Below, piece after piece: positions 29,745 through 40,142 of a DNA stretch of 54,257 nucleotides. Every line of letters begins with the position of its first letter. The stretch's first letter is position 1. The notes below the pieces were generated by a model, which was not told where the DNA came from, did no database searches, and saw only the letters and a program-made list of their open reading frames with translations. The stretch covers positions 1-54,257 of IMG/VR virus record IMGVR_UViG_3300028559_000050. One strand, given 5' to 3'. The position numbers were made by a program, and so were the translations under genes. The DNA is from a virus.

Positions 29745-31112
29745 ATGGCCAATAAAACACTATTAACAACTTTTTCAAAACAGACTACGGTTGAGCAGTT
29801 TTACTTTTCACCGGTGGCTGTTGTTCCTCCTAATATATCTTCAGTATTAACCTCAATGTATTGTTTTCTTTCTAAAGTTGATCCTTGGGACGATGAAGAT
29901 AATCCACCAATACCACAACAAGATGTAAAATATATTAAACGAACATTTAAAAATATGTTTGTGGCCAAAAAGATAACATCAAACGATATTAGTCCTGTTA
30001 TACCACGAGTTGATTGGACTTCAGGAATTACCTACGATTACTATCAAGATGACGTTGATATTTTCGATGTTGATGAAAATGGATTTGCTAATTATAAGTT
30101 CTATGTTAAAAATAGATATGACCAGATTTTTAAATGTTTATGGAACAATAACGATTCTCCATCAACAGTAGAACCTTACTTTGAACCGGGAACATATGGT
30201 ACGGATAATATTTTTAGAGGTTCGGATGATTACAAATGGAAGTACATGTATACCATTGATGATGGTCTGCGAGTTAAATTCTTAGATAGTAACTGGATTC
30301 CTGTACCTGTTGGTACAACCATTCCAAATCCTTTAAATAGTGATTCAGGAACAGGTGATATTCCAGTCATCAATATTACTAATCGTGGTTCGGGATACGA
30401 TCCGTCAAATGCAGCCATTACTGTTGTAATAACTGGTGACGGAACTGGTGCGGTTGCAACTGCTGAGATTGATGGTGATGAAATTGCTGATGTTATTGTT
30501 ACCAATCCGGGTACAAACTACACTTACGCCAATGTGGCTATCGTTTCGGCTATCGGTTCAAATGCAACAGCTATTTGTCCAGTTTCACCAATTTCTGGCC
30601 ATGCTTATGATCCTATTTCTGAACTTGGTTGTACTAAAGTAATGGTTGCTGTGGAATTCAATGCTAGTGAGAATGGCAACATACCCATTGATATTGACTA
30701 TCATCAATTGGGCATTATTGTGAACCCCACGACACGAGAATTGTCACCAAATCCAGCAAATGGTCAAATATACAAAACAACTACTGACTTGGTTGTTGCC
30801 TCTGGCCAAGGTGCATATACTAATGATGAAATTGTTTATCAAGGAACTTCACTGGCTGACGCATATTTTATTGGAACAGTTTTGAGTTTTGACTCTGGAA
30901 CCAATACATTAAAGCTAATAAATACAGAAGGAACATTAGCATATAATGATTCAGTTCATGGATCAGTATCAGGCACCGTTAGAACTCTGTTAACATATAG
31001 TACACCAAACTTTGTACCACAGTCTGGATATATGACTTTTATTGAGAACAGAACAGGAATAACAAGAAGTGAAGATGGTATAGAACAATTTAAGATTGTA
31101 TTAGGCTACTAA
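29745..31112 (+). CDS. 8: Baseplate wedge protein gp8
   Basis: This 455-residue protein is larger than T4 gp8 (334). SSVLTSMYCFLSKVDPWDDE, then NPPIPQQDVKYIKRTFKNMF and ARVDWTSG-like VDWTSGITYDYYQDDVDIF, match gp8. The extra length comes from a GxGY beta module at about residues 210-275 (NRGSGYDPSNAAITVVITGD, NPGTNYTYANVAIV). gp8 dimers link gp7 and gp10 in the wedge. The end YMTFIENRTGITRSEDGIEQ is also typical. Confidence 0.85.
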   Translation: MANKTLLTTFSKQTTVEQFYFSPVAVVPPNISSVLTSMYCFLSKVDPWDDEDNPPIPQQDVKYIKRTFKNMFVAKKITSNDISPVIPRVDWTSGITYDYYQDDVDIFDVDENGFANYKFYVKNRYDQIFKCLWNNNDSPSTVEPYFEPGTYGTDNIFRGSDDYKWKYMYTIDDGLRVKFLDSNWIPVPVGTTIPNPLNSDSGTGDIPVINITNRGSGYDPSNAAITVVITGDGTGAVATAEIDGDEIADVIVTNPGTNYTYANVAIVSAIGSNATAICPVSPISGHAYDPISELGCTKVMVAVEFNASENGNIPIDIDYHQLGIIVNPTTRELSPNPANGQIYKTTTDLVVASGQGAYTNDEIVYQGTSLADAYFIGTVLSFDSGTNTLKLINTEGTLAYNDSVHGSVSGTVRTLLTYSTPNFVPQSGYMTFIENRTGITRSEDGIEQFKIVLGY

Positions 31113-31121
31113 AGGAAAAAA

Positions 31122-34100
31122 ATGGCTTTAAATTTCAACGTTGACCCTTACTATGATGATTTCGATGACACTAAAAATTTCCATCGGATTCTTTTTAAAC
31201 CTGGATTTGCGGTTCAAGCCAGAGAATTAACTCAAGCTCAAACAATACTACAAGACCAAATTTCTAAGTTTGGTGCTGGCATCTATGTTGATGGATCAAA
31301 AGTTACTGGCGGAAACATTTTTGTTGATACAAACATTATTACCTGTAAGTTAACAACAGGCACAACTTCAGAAGATATTTTAAATTATGTTGGTTATTAT
31401 GCTGTTGGTGTTACGTCAAAATTTGTAACTAGAGTTATTTCAGTTGATGATATAAATCTTTATATCAGAACTAAATCGATCAACACAAATAACAATAAAG
31501 CATTTTCATCTGGTGAAACAATTAAATTTTTTGATTCAAAGAATGATGCTCTAAACTCTGTTATGGGTTATGACATTGCTCCAACATATACAGCCACAGC
31601 AATTACAGAAACAAATTTTTCACGTTTTGTAACTGGTACTTTTTTATCTAAATCATTAAGTGTTTCTTCTGCTAGCATTAGTGTTGGTGACAACATTGTT
31701 ATGACATCAATTAATTTGAACGCTTATGTTACAGCCATTACCGGTGTCAATTCGATTACCATCAATACACCATTAACACAAGATTTAACTGACGCTACCG
31801 TTACAGTATACAAAAAAGCATCAGTTCGTGCATTGGAAGTTTCTGTTGATGATGGTGTTTGGTTTACTAGTGGATATTTTGTTCGCCATGTGGCATCAAG
31901 TATTATTCCTGACCAATTAAATGCTTTTCCATCTGTTGTTGTTGGTTTTGAAGTTGAAGATGAAATTGTAGATACGTTTACAGATTCTTCTCTATTAGAT
32001 CCTGCGATTGGTGCTTCCAATTATCAAGCTCCTGGTGCTGATCGATATAAAATATCATTAACTTTGGTTTACAAACCATACACTAGCACACAAGAGGTTA
32101 CTAATTTAACAACAAATAAGTTTATTGAGTTAGTTCGAATTAATGCTGGAGTTATTGAATCAATCAATGACACTCCAATATTTTCAGAAGTACAAAAATC
32201 GATTGCTCGTGGTATTTACGATCAATCTGGTGATTTCTTTGTAAATCCATTTTCACTATCAATACAAGATTATTTTAATGAAGCCAATGTGATGCCTGCA
32301 GCTATTTCAACGGGTAAAGCATACATTAATGGATTTCGTGTTGAAAAAATTGCTCCAACACAATATGAATTAGAAAAGGCAAGAGATACAGAAAGTTTGA
32401 CCGATCAAAATATTTCCACTTATTATGGAAATTATACTTTGATTAAAAATTTAAATGGTTCAATTATAAACTTTCAACAAGGTGTTCAAGTTGAACTACA
32501 CAATGCCGCATTTGGTGCAGCAACTTCAGCAACAAAAATTGGTACCGCTCGAATTCGTAACTTTGATTATTCTAGTGATACCGGACAAAATTCACAATAC
32601 AAAGCATTTTTGTTTAATGTTGGTTTGAACAGCAATCCATTTTCCAATGTTCGTTCAATGATTATTCCTGGTGCAGCGAATAGTTATACATCCGTCACAT
32701 TCTCAGCAAACACAATTTCACCATATACATTAGTTGATAGTAATTACAATTCATTAATATTTGCTTTACCGCAAAATAATATTGCAAACGTAAATAATAT
32801 TAATTATGAAACTCGTAGATTCTTTAGTGCTCCAACGTTTGTAAATGGTTCGTATACCATTAACACAAATGGTAGCAATGAAGATTTTGTTGGTGGTTCT
32901 GGTTCAATTCCTGCAGCTCAACGTCAATTAAATTTTGCTGTAGTTACCACTTCTGCTAGTGGTAGTTATGCGACTGGTACATTTATACCAATGGATCAGG
33001 CGAATGTTAGTATTAGTATCTCCAACTCTGGGGTTTCAGCAGGACAGGCGACCATCAACATTGGTGGAGGATTTAATGGTTCTGCTACAATCTATGCTAC
33101 CATCAGCGTGGTGGGTGATTCCATTAAGAATAAAGTTATTCAGTACGATACCGCAGTTTTAGCTTCGGCAAATACAATTGGTACACCAGTTAGTTTAGGT
33201 GTGGCAGACATTTATAATTTCAAAGGTGTATATGAATTAGGTAACACAGCAACTTATCTCGGTAACTGGTCTGAATATACCACTTACAACTCCGATAGTG
33301 CAGTTGTATATGATAGTAACGTTTATGTATCGTTAACTACCAGTAATATTAATCGAAATCCAGAAACACAAACAGCATATTGGACACAAATCACAAATAG
33401 CATCGATGAATACTACTTAAACGATGGACAAAAAGATGCTTTCTACGACCACGGTACAATTACAAATTTAACTGGATCTGCTCAAGGTAACGTTGTTGTT
33501 GTATTTGATCATTTCACACACTCTGGTGGTACAGGTTTCTTCACAGTAGATTCTTATCCTGTTGATTATTCTGATACTCCATCATTTACATCTCCACAGT
33601 ATGGATCAAATTATAATTTACGAGATATAATTGATTTTAGACCTCGCAGAGATGATGGTGTTGGTGTTTCAACATTTAGTACATATCAAATACCTGCACC
33701 ATACGAGAATATTTACACCGATTATAATTATTATTTGGGTCGTAAAGATAAAATTGTATTATATCCAACAGGAGTGTTTAAAACTATTCGTGGTGTAAGC
33801 TCTTACATTAATCCAGTTGTGCCAGCTGATATTCCAGGAACAATGACATTGTTTACTTTAGAATATCCTCCATATACGTTTAGTAGCAATACAGTCATTA
33901 TCACACCTTCCGATCTAAGAAGGTATACAATGCGTGATATTGGTGTTTTGGATAAAAGAATTGGTAATTTAGAATATTACACTTCATTATCATTATTGGA
34001 AAAAGAAGTAACGGGATCAGATATTACGGATGAAAATAATGAAAACATATTATTTAAAAATGGATTTTTAGTTGATAGTTTTACTAGCCATACTGTTGGT

Positions 34101-37100
34101 GATACTGCAAATCCAGATTATGCTTGTGCCATTGATACATTCGAAAAATGTTTAAGACCTACATTTACATCAAATGTGGCTGATTATTTTACTGTTTCCA
34201 CTCAAGGTGCTTTTAAATTAACACCAGGAAAACAAAACAATTATTTGTTCCTTAAAAATAATATTGTAACATTTTCTTATAATGAAGTACCTATGGTATT
34301 TCAAAATGTTGCAACACAAATTATTAATATTAATCCATTTGAGCTCAGTCGTTTTATTGGTTACGCTCAATTAACCCCCTCAAGTGATGTTTGGTATGAT
34401 ACAAAAACTCAACCAATTGTTACATATAAAACACAACAAACTTCTGCCTGGGAAAATTTTGTTGATATTGTAGGATTAAAATCTCAGACATGGGAAGATT
34501 GGGACATACACTGGTCTGGCACATCATCAGCCACTTTATCAAGACTAGCAGAAAGAGAAAGTGTAATCACTACAGCAAGAGATGCTCAATCAGGTCGACC
34601 ATCTTATACAACACCTAGTACTGTAAAATTTAGACAAACAATGTCTTGGATGTCTGTGCCTGGTGTGCGTTCATCAATCAGAACAACTAAAGTAGTTTCT
34701 AATGCAGTTGTTCCTTACGCAAGAAGTAAACCATTTGAATTTACTGTTTATGGTATGGCACCAAACACTTTATTACATGTGTTTATGAATGGTGTTTGTA
34801 TTGATGCATATGTTACTCCAACTTACACTTCAACATCAAGTGTTCCATTTATTGATATTGTAAATGGTGGATCAGGATTAACTAATGGAAATGACCTTTC
34901 TATTGTATCGATTACTGGTGCTAACACAATTCCTGCAATTGCTCGAGCTAACGTTTCTGGCGGTGCAATTACGAATGTTAGAATGTTACAAAACGGCCGT
35001 GGTTATGATTTAACTACTGCAAACGTATCTTTAACAACATCATCTTATGCTGTGGCTCCAGTTTTGAGAATTAGACAATCTTCGTTTACTGGTGCAGAAC
35101 TTGTAACAAATATTCATGGTGAAGCATCTGGTACAATATTGATACCAAATGATCGATTGGTTCATTTCCCAACGGGTGCTTTATCTGTTGAATTTACAGA
35201 CAACTTCTTAAATCCTTCTAGATCACAAACATATGCTAAAGCAATATTCACAGCAAAAGGATTATTGGATACAAATGAAGATGTTGTTAGCACAAGACCT
35301 CCAGTAACAACTCCACAGATTCCACCTCCACCACCGCCTCCAATTAAGCCGGTGCCACCGCCAACTCCACCGGCACCGCCAGCTGTGGTGTTACCACCAC
35401 CTCCTCCTGCACCAACACCAGGTCCAGGAACTTATGGTATTGCTATTAGACCATCAACACAGATATATGGTGGTAGTGCATCGATTTATGCATATTTGAA
35501 TTCTGCTGCCGGTTCGAACACAACATTTACTGTTCCTATTGTTAGCACAATTCCTGGTGTTTCTGATTTCACTGCAAGTATAACAGTTCGAACCGGCAGC
35601 ACAACAGGTCAAACTGTTCTGAATTTAACAGGTGCATCTGGTGGTACTGGAGGCACATTATCCGGAACATCAACAACTCAAAATGGTTATACATTTACTG
35701 GAACTCAATCAAGTTTCACAATGTATAATCAAGCAACTACATCATCAACTGTTACTGCAGCTGCTGCTTTTGTTGCTGATGCCTATAACAATACTTCATT
35801 AAGTTTTGTAGAAGGTAAAGCATTAATAACATCACAAATACAAAATCTAATGTTAACAAGTGGTGTGACGGCTGCAAATTCTGATTTATTAATCGGTATT
35901 ACTGACAGTTTTGGTACAGGCACCAGTTCTGCAAACGATGGTTTATATGGTGCTTTGTATGCGGCTACAGGATCTATACCAACAGGAACGCAAATGGCAG
36001 CCGTTTATTTGCACGCATATCAGTTGGCTTTAGCTGGTGATGCGACTTGGGAAACAAATACTGTTGCAAAGATACGAGATATTGTTGCACAATATGGTCC
36101 AGAAGAATTAGTAACTTTAGCTGGCCAGTTTGCTACTGACCCAAGTAATTCATCACAATACTCTACAGCAAAAGGTTCAGTTGGTAATTGTGCATTGGAT
36201 GGAATTGATCCGTTATCACAAAACTTCTTTGTTAATCCAATTCAATTCCCAAGAGGTGTGTTTATTTCATCTGTAGATATACACTTTGCTACAAAGGATC
36301 CTGTTTCTCCTGTTAGTGTTCGTATTCGACCAACTGTTAATGGATATCCTGATGCTGAAACGGATATTCCTGATTCAGTCGTTTATTTGAATCCAAACGA
36401 TATTGTTGTACCAGATCAAACTTTGATAGAACAAGCTCTTGGATTACCAACAACATTTACATTTAGTAATCCAATCTATTTGAAACCTGGTCAATATTCA
36501 TTAATGTTGGCAACCGATTCAAAACTTTATAATGTGTATGCTTCTAAAGTTGGTGAAACTCAATTTGGCACCGATAGAATTGTTTCACAAGTAACATATA
36601 GTGGATCTTTATTCAGGTCACAGAATGCTTCAACTTGGGTTGCCGCACCAAATGAACAATTAGCATTTAAATTAAATATATGTGATTTTGCTGGAGGTCG
36701 AGGAACATTTGATACAACTTCAATAGCTTCAAACCCAGCAATTGAATATGATTTATTAAATCTAATGACTCAAGATTTAACATTTAGTAATTATGGTTCT
36801 GTTGGTTATAAAATGTTGACTGTTGACAAAGGCACTTCAGTTCAATCTGGTGAAGTAAATGTGTTTGCAAATGAGAATAACGTTTTCAATACAAGACAAA
36901 TTCACTCAGCAAATGGTAATATTATCATTCGTTCAACAATTGAAAACGTTGATAAATGGACATCTCCTGTTGTTGATCTAGAACGACTCAATGCAATATT
37001 GGTAAAAAATAATATTACTAATTATGTCAATGAATCATCAAATACTGCATTAGAACTTTTACCTGGCTTTGGCAACAATGGAAGTATTGCTAAATATATA

Positions 37101-37472
37101 ACAAAACGAGTAACACTTAATAATAACTTTGATTCATCTGGTTTAACAGTATTTTTAGATGTAAATCGTAGACCTGGAACAAAGATTGAAGTGTACTATA
37201 AAGTTTTGAACTCAAATGACCAAAACAGTTTTGATAGTCAACCATATGTATTGATGAATCCTAAATTTACTGTTGGTGGAAGTTTAGAGTCTACTGGAGT
37301 AAGTGATTATACAACAGATACCTATCAGGCACTAAACATTACATATAGTGATGTTTCTACTGGTTCAGTATATACAAACTTTAAAGTGTTTGCTATTAAG
37401 ATTGTGATGTATTCTGACAATCCAGCAATAGTTCCTAGAATTAAGAATTTTAGAGCAATCGCAACGGCATAA
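31122..37472 (+). CDS. Giant DUF4815-type baseplate/fibre protein
   Basis: This is a 2116-residue protein with AAAGGA ribosome binding site. The start VDPYYDDFDDTKNFHRILFK, then PGFAVQARELTQAQTILQDQ, is the DUF4815 domain found in large baseplate proteins of T4-like phages of aquatic bacteria, in the place of T4 gp9/gp10/gp11. Later blocks include IDFRPRRDD, a GxGY module near residues 1246-1306, a poly-proline hinge near 1400-1435 and an extra Ser/Thr/Gly-rich plus helical domain up to about 1685. The conserved DPLSQNFFVNPIQFPRGVF region follows, then beta-rich C-terminal domains. It probably forms the outer baseplate and carries the fibres. Confidence 0.8.
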   Translation: MALNFNVDPYYDDFDDTKNFHRILFKPGFAVQARELTQAQTILQDQISKFGAGIYVDGSKVTGGNIFVDTNIITCKLTTGTTSEDILNYVGYYAVGVTSKFVTRVISVDDINLYIRTKSINTNNNKAFSSGETIKFFDSKNDALNSVMGYDIAPTYTATAITETNFSRFVTGTFLSKSLSVSSASISVGDNIVMTSINLNAYVTAITGVNSITINTPLTQDLTDATVTVYKKASVRALEVSVDDGVWFTSGYFVRHVASSIIPDQLNAFPSVVVGFEVEDEIVDTFTDSSLLDPAIGASNYQAPGADRYKISLTLVYKPYTSTQEVTNLTTNKFIELVRINAGVIESINDTPIFSEVQKSIARGIYDQSGDFFVNPFSLSIQDYFNEANVMPAAISTGKAYINGFRVEKIAPTQYELEKARDTESLTDQNISTYYGNYTLIKNLNGSIINFQQGVQVELHNAAFGAATSATKIGTARIRNFDYSSDTGQNSQYKAFLFNVGLNSNPFSNVRSMIIPGAANSYTSVTFSANTISPYTLVDSNYNSLIFALPQNNIANVNNINYETRRFFSAPTFVNGSYTINTNGSNEDFVGGSGSIPAAQRQLNFAVVTTSASGSYATGTFIPMDQANVSISISNSGVSAGQATINIGGGFNGSATIYATISVVGDSIKNKVIQYDTAVLASANTIGTPVSLGVADIYNFKGVYELGNTATYLGNWSEYTTYNSDSAVVYDSNVYVSLTTSNINRNPETQTAYWTQITNSIDEYYLNDGQKDAFYDHGTITNLTGSAQGNVVVVFDHFTHSGGTGFFTVDSYPVDYSDTPSFTSPQYGSNYNLRDIIDFRPRRDDGVGVSTFSTYQIPAPYENIYTDYNYYLGRKDKIVLYPTGVFKTIRGVSSYINPVVPADIPGTMTLFTLEYPPYTFSSNTVIITPSDLRRYTMRDIGVLDKRIGNLEYYTSLSLLEKEVTGSDITDENNENILFKNGFLVDSFTSHTVGDTANPDYACAIDTFEKCLRPTFTSNVADYFTVSTQGAFKLTPGKQNNYLFLKNNIVTFSYNEVPMVFQNVATQIININPFELSRFIGYAQLTPSSDVWYDTKTQPIVTYKTQQTSAWENFVDIVGLKSQTWEDWDIHWSGTSSATLSRLAERESVITTARDAQSGRPSYTTPSTVKFRQTMSWMSVPGVRSSIRTTKVVSNAVVPYARSKPFEFTVYGMAPNTLLHVFMNGVCIDAYVTPTYTSTSSVPFIDIVNGGSGLTNGNDLSIVSITGANTIPAIARANVSGGAITNVRMLQNGRGYDLTTANVSLTTSSYAVAPVLRIRQSSFTGAELVTNIHGEASGTILIPNDRLVHFPTGALSVEFTDNFLNPSRSQTYAKAIFTAKGLLDTNEDVVSTRPPVTTPQIPPPPPPPIKPVPPPTPPAPPAVVLPPPPPAPTPGPGTYGIAIRPSTQIYGGSASIYAYLNSAAGSNTTFTVPIVSTIPGVSDFTASITVRTGSTTGQTVLNLTGASGGTGGTLSGTSTTQNGYTFTGTQSSFTMYNQATTSSTVTAAAAFVADAYNNTSLSFVEGKALITSQIQNLMLTSGVTAANSDLLIGITDSFGTGTSSANDGLYGALYAATGSIPTGTQMAAVYLHAYQLALAGDATWETNTVAKIRDIVAQYGPEELVTLAGQFATDPSNSSQYSTAKGSVGNCALDGIDPLSQNFFVNPIQFPRGVFISSVDIHFATKDPVSPVSVRIRPTVNGYPDAETDIPDSVVYLNPNDIVVPDQTLIEQALGLPTTFTFSNPIYLKPGQYSLMLATDSKLYNVYASKVGETQFGTDRIVSQVTYSGSLFRSQNASTWVAAPNEQLAFKLNICDFAGGRGTFDTTSIASNPAIEYDLLNLMTQDLTFSNYGSVGYKMLTVDKGTSVQSGEVNVFANENNVFNTRQIHSANGNIIIRSTIENVDKWTSPVVDLERLNAILVKNNITNYVNESSNTALELLPGFGNNGSIAKYITKRVTLNNNFDSSGLTVFLDVNRRPGTKIEVYYKVLNSNDQNSFDSQPYVLMNPKFTVGGSLESTGVSDYTTDTYQALNITYSDVSTGSVYTNFKVFAIKIVMYSDNPAIVPRIKNFRAIATA

Positions 37473-37474
37473 CT

Positions 37475-37672
37475 ATGAGATTATATAAAGTTCAAGAACA
37501 CGCCAATTTGGTAAAAGACATGGATAGTAAAGCTATATTAAATACTAATGCTGCTGCACTATTGGATTACAAAAAGAAACAAGAAATGAAAAAAGATATT
37601 GATTCTTTAAAATCTGACATTGGTGAGATGAAACAGATGTTAAATAAAATATTTTCAATGTTAGAAAAATAA
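37475..37672 (+). CDS. Small coiled-coil protein
   Basis: This is a 65-residue protein starting two bases after the giant gene. YKVQEHANLVKDMDSKAILN, then TNAAALLDYKKKQEMKKDID and a leucine-heptad helix (SDIGEMKQMLNKIFSML), match small conserved proteins located after baseplate genes in T4-like phages of aquatic bacteria. It probably forms a short trimeric or dimeric coiled coil in the tail. The role is not established. Confidence 0.65.
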   Translation: MRLYKVQEHANLVKDMDSKAILNTNAAALLDYKKKQEMKKDIDSLKSDIGEMKQMLNKIFSMLEK

Positions 37673-37687
37673 TACATAGGAATTTAA

Positions 37688-39691
37688 ATGGCTAACACAG
37701 TTTTTTTATTAAATTTAAATAATACTTTTGAAGATTGGGTATCTGTAACCAATAATCTTGCAAAAGAAAATAATGATTTGGCAGCAAACAATTATGTTAA
37801 ACCTACTGGAACACTTTATTTAAATGATCCAAGTTTAGGTTTACAGGTTGCCAATGTGGCTGTGATTGCTGGCCAATTACAAGTTCAAGGAACAGGTTCT
37901 TCTGCTTATATACAAAACAACCTTCGTGTAGACCAACAAGTATATTTTACAAACACAACACTAGGACTAACAAATGCTGGTCCATCAATTTTTAGTGGTT
38001 TAATAACAGCAAATAGCACTGGTACTGGATTATTAGTTTCAAATAATGCAACAATCAATGGTTTTGCAAACATCAATAGTGTTATTGCCAATACAGTAAC
38101 ATCTTCTGTAATTAATGTTAACACTTTAAATAGTGCTTATGTAAATGCTGCATTCTTACATGCAAACACAGGATTTAGTAAAGCTAACGCAGCCAACGTA
38201 TTAGCACAAGCTGCTTTCAATCATGCTAACGGAAGTTACACTCACGCCAATGCAGCTTTTGATTTAGCAAATACAAAATTTGCAGCTGGTGGTGGTACAG
38301 TTGATGGTACTGTATCGATTACTGGTGGTTTAACTGTTGGTGGTAACTTCACAATTAACGGTGTAACAATTACTGATTCCAACACATTTACACTCAGAGC
38401 AAATACAGGAACAAATGACGGTCAATCGTCTTATTTGGTGATTAATAGACGTTCTGGTATGAGCCCAGCGTCAATGAATGCTGAAATTCGTTGGAATGAT
38501 GCAAATTCGTATTGGGACTTACGAGATGTCAATAGTTCTAATACAACAACATATAACCAGATTATTACAACAAAGCATGTAGATAATTCTGTTTTATCAA
38601 CCAACACATTTAACGTAGCAACATCGTTTGCTGCGAATACCATATTAAGATATGCTCAAGCAAATTACAATGCCACAAATGCAGCCTTTGTACATGCAAA
38701 TGCTTCTTATGATTATGCCAATACTGTTAATAACTATGCTCATGGAGCATATGCGTTTGCAAATACAACAAATGTAACTTTAACATTGTATGTAGCAAAT
38801 ACAGAAAGATATGCTCAAAGTGCCTATCAGCACGCAAATTCTGGCTTTAATCATGCCAATGCAGCATATCTTACTGCCAATTCAGCACAATCCAATACCA
38901 TTATTATTCAAGGTGTTGATACATGGCAAAACACTAGAATTACAGCTGTAGATACCTATGCTGCTTCTGGTTACTCACAAGCCAATGCAGCTAATCAGTA
39001 TGCACACTCAGCATACTCACAGGCTAACGCAACTAATAATATTACGTTCTCGGCATACACACATGCCAATGCAGCTTTTGTTCATGCTAATGCCTCATTT
39101 GCAGCTGCTAACAACGTATTTCCACAAGTTCAACCGGCATTTGCTCAGGCCAATGCGGCTACAATATTAGCTCAAGCTGCTTTTGAAACAGCAAATCTTT
39201 CCGTTACGACAAATGCTACACAGAACACAAGATTGACCGTAGTTGAAACATTTTCCACATCTGGTTACGGACAAGCTAACGTTGCTACCACTCTTGCACA
39301 GGCTGCTTTTAATTCAGCTAATTCATCAGCGGCTGCTCTACAAAGTGTTCAATTACGAGCATACAAAGAATATGTAAATACTGCAACAGTTACCACATCA
39401 ACATATGCAATAAATCTAGCAGATTCCAACATTTTCAATTTAACTTTGGGTACCAATACAACACTTTCGTTCACTGGTGCACCGACTTCAGGAAACTTGT
39501 TCTCTGTTACATTGATATTGACACAAGATGTTACGGGTGGCAGAGTTGTAACCTTGCCAACGGCTAAATACTCGGATGGTATTGCTCCGGCATTATCTGT
39601 AGGTCCAAATGCAACAGATGTTTTGACCTATTTTACATTTAATGGTGGATCAACGTATTTTGGTGCTTTTGCTATGGCTAACGCCTACTAA
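37688..39691 (+). CDS. Tail fibre-like protein with AQAAFxxAN repeats
   Basis: This is a 667-residue protein. The N-terminus VFLLNLNNTFEDWVSVTNNL, then AKENNDLAANNYV, is a typical attachment segment. Alanine/asparagine repeats (VLAQAAFNHANGSYTHANAA and many more) fill residues 155-185 and about 315-560. Between them lies a beta module with a TLYxANT-like spacer and NRRSGMSPASMNAEIRWNDA. The C-terminus is a compact beta domain (TTLSFTGAPTSGNLFSVTLI, MANAY end). It is probably a trimeric fibre, and the repeats resemble those of several downstream genes. Confidence 0.72.
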   Translation: MANTVFLLNLNNTFEDWVSVTNNLAKENNDLAANNYVKPTGTLYLNDPSLGLQVANVAVIAGQLQVQGTGSSAYIQNNLRVDQQVYFTNTTLGLTNAGPSIFSGLITANSTGTGLLVSNNATINGFANINSVIANTVTSSVINVNTLNSAYVNAAFLHANTGFSKANAANVLAQAAFNHANGSYTHANAAFDLANTKFAAGGGTVDGTVSITGGLTVGGNFTINGVTITDSNTFTLRANTGTNDGQSSYLVINRRSGMSPASMNAEIRWNDANSYWDLRDVNSSNTTTYNQIITTKHVDNSVLSTNTFNVATSFAANTILRYAQANYNATNAAFVHANASYDYANTVNNYAHGAYAFANTTNVTLTLYVANTERYAQSAYQHANSGFNHANAAYLTANSAQSNTIIIQGVDTWQNTRITAVDTYAASGYSQANAANQYAHSAYSQANATNNITFSAYTHANAAFVHANASFAAANNVFPQVQPAFAQANAATILAQAAFETANLSVTTNATQNTRLTVVETFSTSGYGQANVATTLAQAAFNSANSSAAALQSVQLRAYKEYVNTATVTTSTYAINLADSNIFNLTLGTNTTLSFTGAPTSGNLFSVTLILTQDVTGGRVVTLPTAKYSDGIAPALSVGPNATDVLTYFTFNGGSTYFGAFAMANAY

Positions 39692-39808
39692 AATACAAAA
39701 AGGTCTGGACGCTCGGAGCCCCAAAATTAATTTTTCGTGATTCCAAGATTCCAAAAAGCAATTTTAGTTTTAGTAGTTTTTTAATTAATTAAAAGGAGTA
39801 ATAAAAAA
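39692..39808. other. 117-base gap at the border of baseplate and adhesin blocks
   Basis: The first 30 bases are GC-richer than the surroundings (GGTCTGGACGCTCGGAGCCC). AAAATTAATTTT (a 12-base palindrome), two GATTCCA copies and an AT-rich leader with AAAAGGAG (ribosome binding site for 39809) follow. I see no convincing terminator stem or promoter. No coding potential is apparent. Confidence 0.4.
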
Positions 39809-40141
39809 ATGTCTTTTGTCAAAATTGATGATATTCATTTGTATGCTGGCTTAACAGCTGACGCAGCTGATTGTTATCGGGTTAAAAAGTGGATGGATGA
39901 CAACAACATCAACTTTGTTCATCTCTTTTATACCGATGAGAACCAATGTCAAGAAGTTATTGATACAGTAAATCTTTGGTTTGTAACTCCAGACCAACCA
40001 GCTGCTATCACTAAGCTTCCCTTTATTGTTTATTGTGAAGTTGTTGAAGATTTGCCAATTTCACATTACCCAAGAAAAGTTTTAGTTGGATATGATGAAA
40101 TTACTAGCAAGTTAAAAGACCTTTACGCAATAGGCAGGTAA
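39809..40141 (+). CDS. Thioredoxin-fold-like small protein without CxxC
   Basis: This is a 110-residue protein with AAAAGGAG ribosome binding site. The order strand (DDIHLYAGLT), helix (DCYRVKKWMDDNNINFVHLF), helix (NQCQEVIDTVNLWF), the TKLPFIVYCEV strand with a cis-proline-like LP and a final helix (DEITSKLKDLYAIG) suggests a glutaredoxin/thioredoxin fold. The redox CxxC is missing: only single cysteines are present (C22, C47, C77 approximately). It may be a structural or regulatory descendant. It is placed at the start of the adhesin block and its stop nearly touches the collagen-like gene. The fold call is tentative. Confidence 0.5.
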   Translation: MSFVKIDDIHLYAGLTADAADCYRVKKWMDDNNINFVHLFYTDENQCQEVIDTVNLWFVTPDQPAAITKLPFIVYCEVVEDLPISHYPRKVLVGYDEITSKLKDLYAIGR

Positions 40142-40142
40142 G

